Below are positions 6,387 through 8,256 of a stretch of DNA of 8,256 nucleotides, one piece after another. Position numbers and translations under genes: made by a program. The notes below the pieces were generated by a model. It was not told where the DNA came from and did not search any database. It worked only from the letters and a program-made list of their open reading frames with translations. The stretch covers positions 1-8,256 of the forward strand of contig JAOUGY010000167.1 of the NCBI GenBank assembly GCA_029865445.1, in the 5' to 3' direction. The DNA is from Acidimicrobiia bacterium. GTDB lineage: Bacteria; Actinomycetota; Acidimicrobiia; Spongiisociales; ZC4RG35. Every line of letters begins with the position of its first letter. The stretch's first letter is position 1.

Positions 6387-6881
6387 ATGAACATCCGCCT
6401 CCTCGACGATTCGGACGCCGCGGCAGCCAGTGTTGTCGTGAACGCGGCTGCTGCCTGGTACGCCGAAATCGTGCCGGGGTATTCGGGAGTCGAGATGGAC
6501 CCGGCGGAGTGGATCGCAGAGGGGAGGCGGCTCGCCTGGTACGGGGCGTTCGACGATGGTGTGCTCGTCGGTGTGATGGGTCTCGAATACGTCGATGACG
6601 TGGCGCTGTTCCGGCACGCCTATGTCCTGCCGTCCCACCAGCGTTCAGGTGTCGGCTCGATGTTGCAGCAGAAGCTCATGGCTGATCTCCGTCCGGTCTC
6701 CCGCGTCCTTATCGGTACCTACGCCGCCAACTACAAAGCGCGCCGCCTTCTGGCGAGGACGGGTTTTGTGCTGGTCGCCGATTCGCAGGCCGAGTTGCGT
6801 CGGTACTGGAACATCCCTGATGACCGCCTATCGACATCGGTCGTGTACGAAATGGCGATCAGCGACGCGACAACGGGGTGA
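6387..6881 (+). CDS. GNAT family N-acetyltransferase
   Basis: Probable acetyl-CoA-dependent N-acetyltransferase of 164 residues, a single GNAT domain filling the whole protein. MNIRLLDDSDAAAA is the usual first strand and helix. AYVLPSHQRSGVGSML (78-93) is motif A, with the pyrophosphate-binding Q..GxG loop (Gln85, Gly88, Gly90). VLIGTYAANYKARRLLARTG (107-126) is motif B. The ending YWNIPDDRLSTSVVYEM (140-156) recalls a GNAT subgroup with 'YW.IP.RQ..TSVVL' near the C-terminus. The substrate is unknown. An in-frame ATG at 6369 would add six residues (MDHNGS). The 6387 start is preferred because it fits the family N-terminus and the spacing to a -10-like box. It is divergent from fabH and 87 bases ahead of the next acetyltransferase. 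Confidence 0.87.
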   Translation: MNIRLLDDSDAAAASVVVNAAAAWYAEIVPGYSGVEMDPAEWIAEGRRLAWYGAFDDGVLVGVMGLEYVDDVALFRHAYVLPSHQRSGVGSMLQQKLMADLRPVSRVLIGTYAANYKARRLLARTGFVLVADSQAELRRYWNIPDDRLSTSVVYEMAISDATTG

Positions 6882-6956
6882 ACTCGGCTCAACACCCACC
6901 AACCCGGTTGTTTCGCTGGTCCCAGTAATTGGGGCGCAGGCCCGGCTCGGGCTCGG

Positions 6957-6962
6957 TACGGT
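6957..6962 (+). promoter_or_regulatory. Candidate -10 box for leaderless RimJ/RimL-type GNAT
   Basis: TACGGT (TANNNT pattern) is followed by 6 bases and then the ATG at 6969, with no Shine-Dalgarno sequence, suggesting a leaderless transcript. The 87-base gap from 6882 also holds three small symmetric elements: CAACC-C-GGTTG (6900-6910), CCCA-GTAAT-TGGG (6921-6933) and GCCCG-GCT-CGGGC (6940-6952). The last abuts the -10 box and could be an operator or weak hairpin. None has a T-run typical of a terminator. Confidence 0.4.
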
Positions 6963-6968
6963 CGATGC

Positions 6969-7625
6969 ATGGAAGAGCATGGCTGGCCGCTGTGGGACTT
7001 GCGCATTCGGACGCCCCGTCTGGTGTTGCGTCCGCCCCGAGAAGCTGATCTCTCCCGGCTCGTTCAGGTCATCCGTGGGGGGATCCACGAACCCGGTGTC
7101 ACACCCTTTCGGTTCGACTTCTGTTGTCAGCCGCCCGAGGAGATCTTCCTTGGCACGGCGCGGTTCTACTGGCGTTCGATGGCGGAGTGGAAGCCTGAGA
7201 AGTGGTCGTTGATCCTCGCGGTCGAGGAGGAGGGGACCATCGTCGGCGTCCAGGGGGTCGACGCCCAAGACTTCTCGGAACTTCGCACCGTGGCCACCGG
7301 GTCGTGGCTGGGGCGGTCCTTCCAGGGCCGCGGAATTGGCAAGGAGATGCGACACGGAGTGCTGCATCTTGCCTTTGCGGGTCTGGGTGCCGCAGTTGCG
7401 CTGAGCGGCGCCCGGGTCGGCAACGCCCAATCTCTCGGTGTGTCCCATGCACTGGGTTACCGGGAGAACGGGCTGAAGCCGATGATGTTCGGGCAGCAAC
7501 TCGGTGAAGAGATCGGGCTGAGGTTGGACCGGGCAGACTGGGAACGGTCGGAGCGCCCGCCCATCGTCATCGACGGACTCGATGGGTGCCGTTCCATGTT
7601 CGGAGAGTCGCTACCGTCAGGATGA
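6969..7625 (+). CDS. GNAT family N-acetyltransferase, RimJ/RimL type
   Basis: Probable acetyl-CoA-dependent N-acetyltransferase of 218 residues, from a different GNAT subfamily than its upstream neighbour. LRIRTPRLVLRPPREADL (11-28) is the standard RimJ/RimL opening. FYWRSMAEWKPEKWSLILAV (66-85) and GSWLGRSFQGRGIGKEMR (111-128) follow, the latter containing the acetyl-CoA loop (Gln119, Gly120, Gly122, Gly124). Motif B is GARVGNAQSLGVSHALGY (147-164), with Asn152. From memory, the pattern EW.PEKW...GSWLGR..QG.GIG.EMR...LHLAFAGLGA is widespread in actinobacteria; its substrate is not known to me. The C-terminal 50 residues (RLRLDRADWERS and after) also fit that family. The ATG at 6969 appears leaderless. 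The next gene starts 11 bases after the stop codon, or overlaps it by 4 if its ATG is used, so the two are probably cotranscribed. Confidence 0.9.
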   Translation: MEEHGWPLWDLRIRTPRLVLRPPREADLSRLVQVIRGGIHEPGVTPFRFDFCCQPPEEIFLGTARFYWRSMAEWKPEKWSLILAVEEEGTIVGVQGVDAQDFSELRTVATGSWLGRSFQGRGIGKEMRHGVLHLAFAGLGAAVALSGARVGNAQSLGVSHALGYRENGLKPMMFGQQLGEEIGLRLDRADWERSERPPIVIDGLDGCRSMFGESLPSG

Positions 7626-7626
7626 C

Positions 7627-7631
7627 GGAGG
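7627..7631 (+). promoter_or_regulatory. Ribosome binding site selecting the TTG start of the lipoprotein
   Basis: GGAGG is followed by 5 bases and the TTG at 7637. It lies inside the codons that would be used if translation began at the ATG at 7622, which overlaps the upstream stop as ATGA. The strong site favours TTG, giving the typical lipoprotein N-terminus MKRVV. Confidence 0.6.
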
Positions 7632-7636
7632 TGCAG

Positions 7637-8047
7637 TTGAAGAGGGTCGTCATCGTGATGGCGCTGGTGCTCGTCGGCTGTGGTGAAGAGCCCACAGGGA
7701 CGAACCTTCCCACGACGGCGGCGCCGGTTTCGGTGACGATCACCGACACGACTGGCGCCGACGACTCTCACGCCGAGGTCCCACCCGAGGTCGTGAACAC
7801 CGACCTCGAAGCGATCGTCCTTCCCATCCTCGCCGACGCCGCCCAACGAGCCGGCGTCCCCCAAGGTGATCTGAAGGTCATCGGCTGGGAGGCGGTCGAC
7901 TGGCCCGATGCGTCACTCGGCTGTCCACAACCGGGGTTCGTCTACCCGCAGGTGGTGACGCCCGGCTTCAAGATCGAAGTCGGGGCCGGAGATGTCTCGC
8001 TCGACTACCGATCCGACCGCCGCGGCGCCTTCACCCTCTGCCCCTGA
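7637..8047 (+). CDS. Small lipoprotein of unknown function with conserved SLGCPQPG motif
   Basis: 136 residues. MKRVVIVMALVLVGCG is a short lipoprotein signal peptide: basic n-region, hydrophobic core, and lipobox Leu12-Val13-Gly14-Cys15. The mature protein should be lipid-anchored on the outer face of the membrane. A Thr/Pro/Asp-rich flexible stretch (about 18-52) leads to a small domain (about 55-135). It contains VDWPDASLGCPQPGFVYPQV (87-106), TPGFKIEV (108-115) and a terminal LCP. Cys96 and Cys135 could form a disulfide. The WPD.SLGCP.PG..Y.QV.TPG motif recurs, from memory, in exported proteins of actinobacteria and other phyla, but I know no function for it. The start choice rests on GGAGG 5 bases before the TTG; the alternative ATG at 7622 would add five residues and couple translation to the acetyltransferase stop. 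Gene order suggests cotranscription with the acetyltransferase, not a shared role. Confidence 0.8.
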   Translation: MKRVVIVMALVLVGCGEEPTGTNLPTTAAPVSVTITDTTGADDSHAEVPPEVVNTDLEAIVLPILADAAQRAGVPQGDLKVIGWEAVDWPDASLGCPQPGFVYPQVVTPGFKIEVGAGDVSLDYRSDRRGAFTLCP

Positions 8048-8075
8048 CTCCCGCCAGCCCTGGGTTTGAGGAGGT

Positions 8076-8109
8076 GGGAGACGGGCGGAGGGCCCCGGTT
8101 GGGTCTCCT
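8076..8109 (+). terminator. Weak candidate terminator or hairpin after the lipoprotein gene
   Basis: GGAGAC (8077-8082) pairs with GTCTCC (8103-8108), extended by a possible G-T pair at 8076/8109, around a 20-base GC-rich spacer. The following bases (CCCTTCTGATC) are only slightly T-rich. It sits about 30 bases after the lipoprotein stop, where a terminator is expected, but the short stem and missing U-tract keep confidence low. Confidence 0.2.
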
Positions 8110-8163
8110 CCCTTCTGATCGGCGTTCGAGTTTGAGGACCGGTGGCGATCGGGCCGGTCGTGT

Positions 8164-8201
8164 TGTCGCCCACCGCTCCAGCGGTCCGTCAAATGGCGAC
8201 A
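8164..8201. repeat. Nested inverted repeats near the right edge
   Basis: TGTCGCC (8164-8170) is the reverse complement of GGCGACA (8195-8201). Between them lies ACCGCT-CC-AGCGGT (8172-8185), itself a perfect inverted repeat. Weaker complementarity continues outward (GTCGTG at 8158-8163 toward CACGCCC at 8200-8206) if a bulge is allowed. This could be an operator, a 5'-leader structure of a gene starting at 8193, or chance in GC-rich DNA. Confidence 0.35.
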
Positions 8202-8256
8202 CGCCCGGCGAAACGAGGCACCAGCGTCGGCGCGCACGTTTCCTCGCGATACCGCG
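8193..8256 (+). CDS. Possible 5' end of a gene truncated by the window edge
   Basis: From ATG 8193 the frame stays open for 21 codons to the edge of the window, giving MATRPAKRGTSVGAHVSSRY and beyond. The start is basic, with no recognisable domain in so few residues. There is no clear ribosome binding site and no TANNNT box at leaderless spacing, so the call rests only on an open frame after a gene-free gap. It may not be a gene. Confidence 0.2.
   Translation, partial: MATRPAKRGTSVGAHVSSRYR

Noticed and set aside
5226..7625. A coherent acyl-modification cluster (fabH, hydrolase and two acetyltransferases) as a small natural-product pathway.
   Set aside because: The genes are on opposite strands with separate promoter candidates and a hairpin between fabH and the hydrolase. 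There is no carrier protein, ligase or other synthase, so neighbouring placement is not evidence of a pathway.

Overview
The window looks like ordinary chromosomal DNA from a high-GC Gram-positive bacterium (Actinomycetota). Codon third positions are GC-rich, and two proteins resemble families I know mainly from actinobacteria: the RimJ/RimL-type acetyltransferase and the first, partial ORF. Several starts also look leaderless, with a TANNNT-like box 6-7 bases before ATG, which is common in this phylum. A deep branch such as Acidimicrobiia is possible but is a guess. I see no transposase, integrase, phage gene, CRISPR array, rRNA or tRNA.

Layout. From the left edge to 594 (+) is the 3' part of a probable secreted protein of unknown function. 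It converges, 7 bases apart, on an oxalate/formate-type MFS transporter (602-1897, -). Upstream of that on the same strand is an APH/RdoA-like phosphotransferase (1983-2990, -). A 122-base divergent region separates it from a 468-aa single-span membrane protein (3113-4519, +) with a PH-like N-terminal region, a long Pro/Glu-rich linker, one transmembrane helix and a C-terminal staphylococcal-nuclease-like fold that has lost two catalytic acids. That gene converges, 5 bases apart, on a dienelactone-hydrolase-family gene (4525-5226, -). A perfect 16-bp-arm hairpin (5251-5302) separates this from a FabH-type ketoacyl-ACP synthase III (5311-6318, -). FabH is divergent from a rightward group: a GNAT acetyltransferase (6387-6881), a second, unrelated GNAT (6969-7625) and a small lipoprotein (7637-8047). 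The last 209 bases hold imperfect inverted repeats and possibly the first codons of another gene.

How the genes fit together. Most are metabolic or housekeeping singletons, and nothing in the sequence ties them into one pathway. The clearest functional linkage is the tight GNAT-lipoprotein pair. I did not find convincing evidence of a new multi-gene system. The most unusual items are the PH-like/TM/degenerate-nuclease protein and the long intergenic hairpin. Starts were reassigned from the longest ORF at five genes, using ribosome binding sites, -10 boxes and family N-termini. All family calls come from motif recognition by eye; no database search was run.
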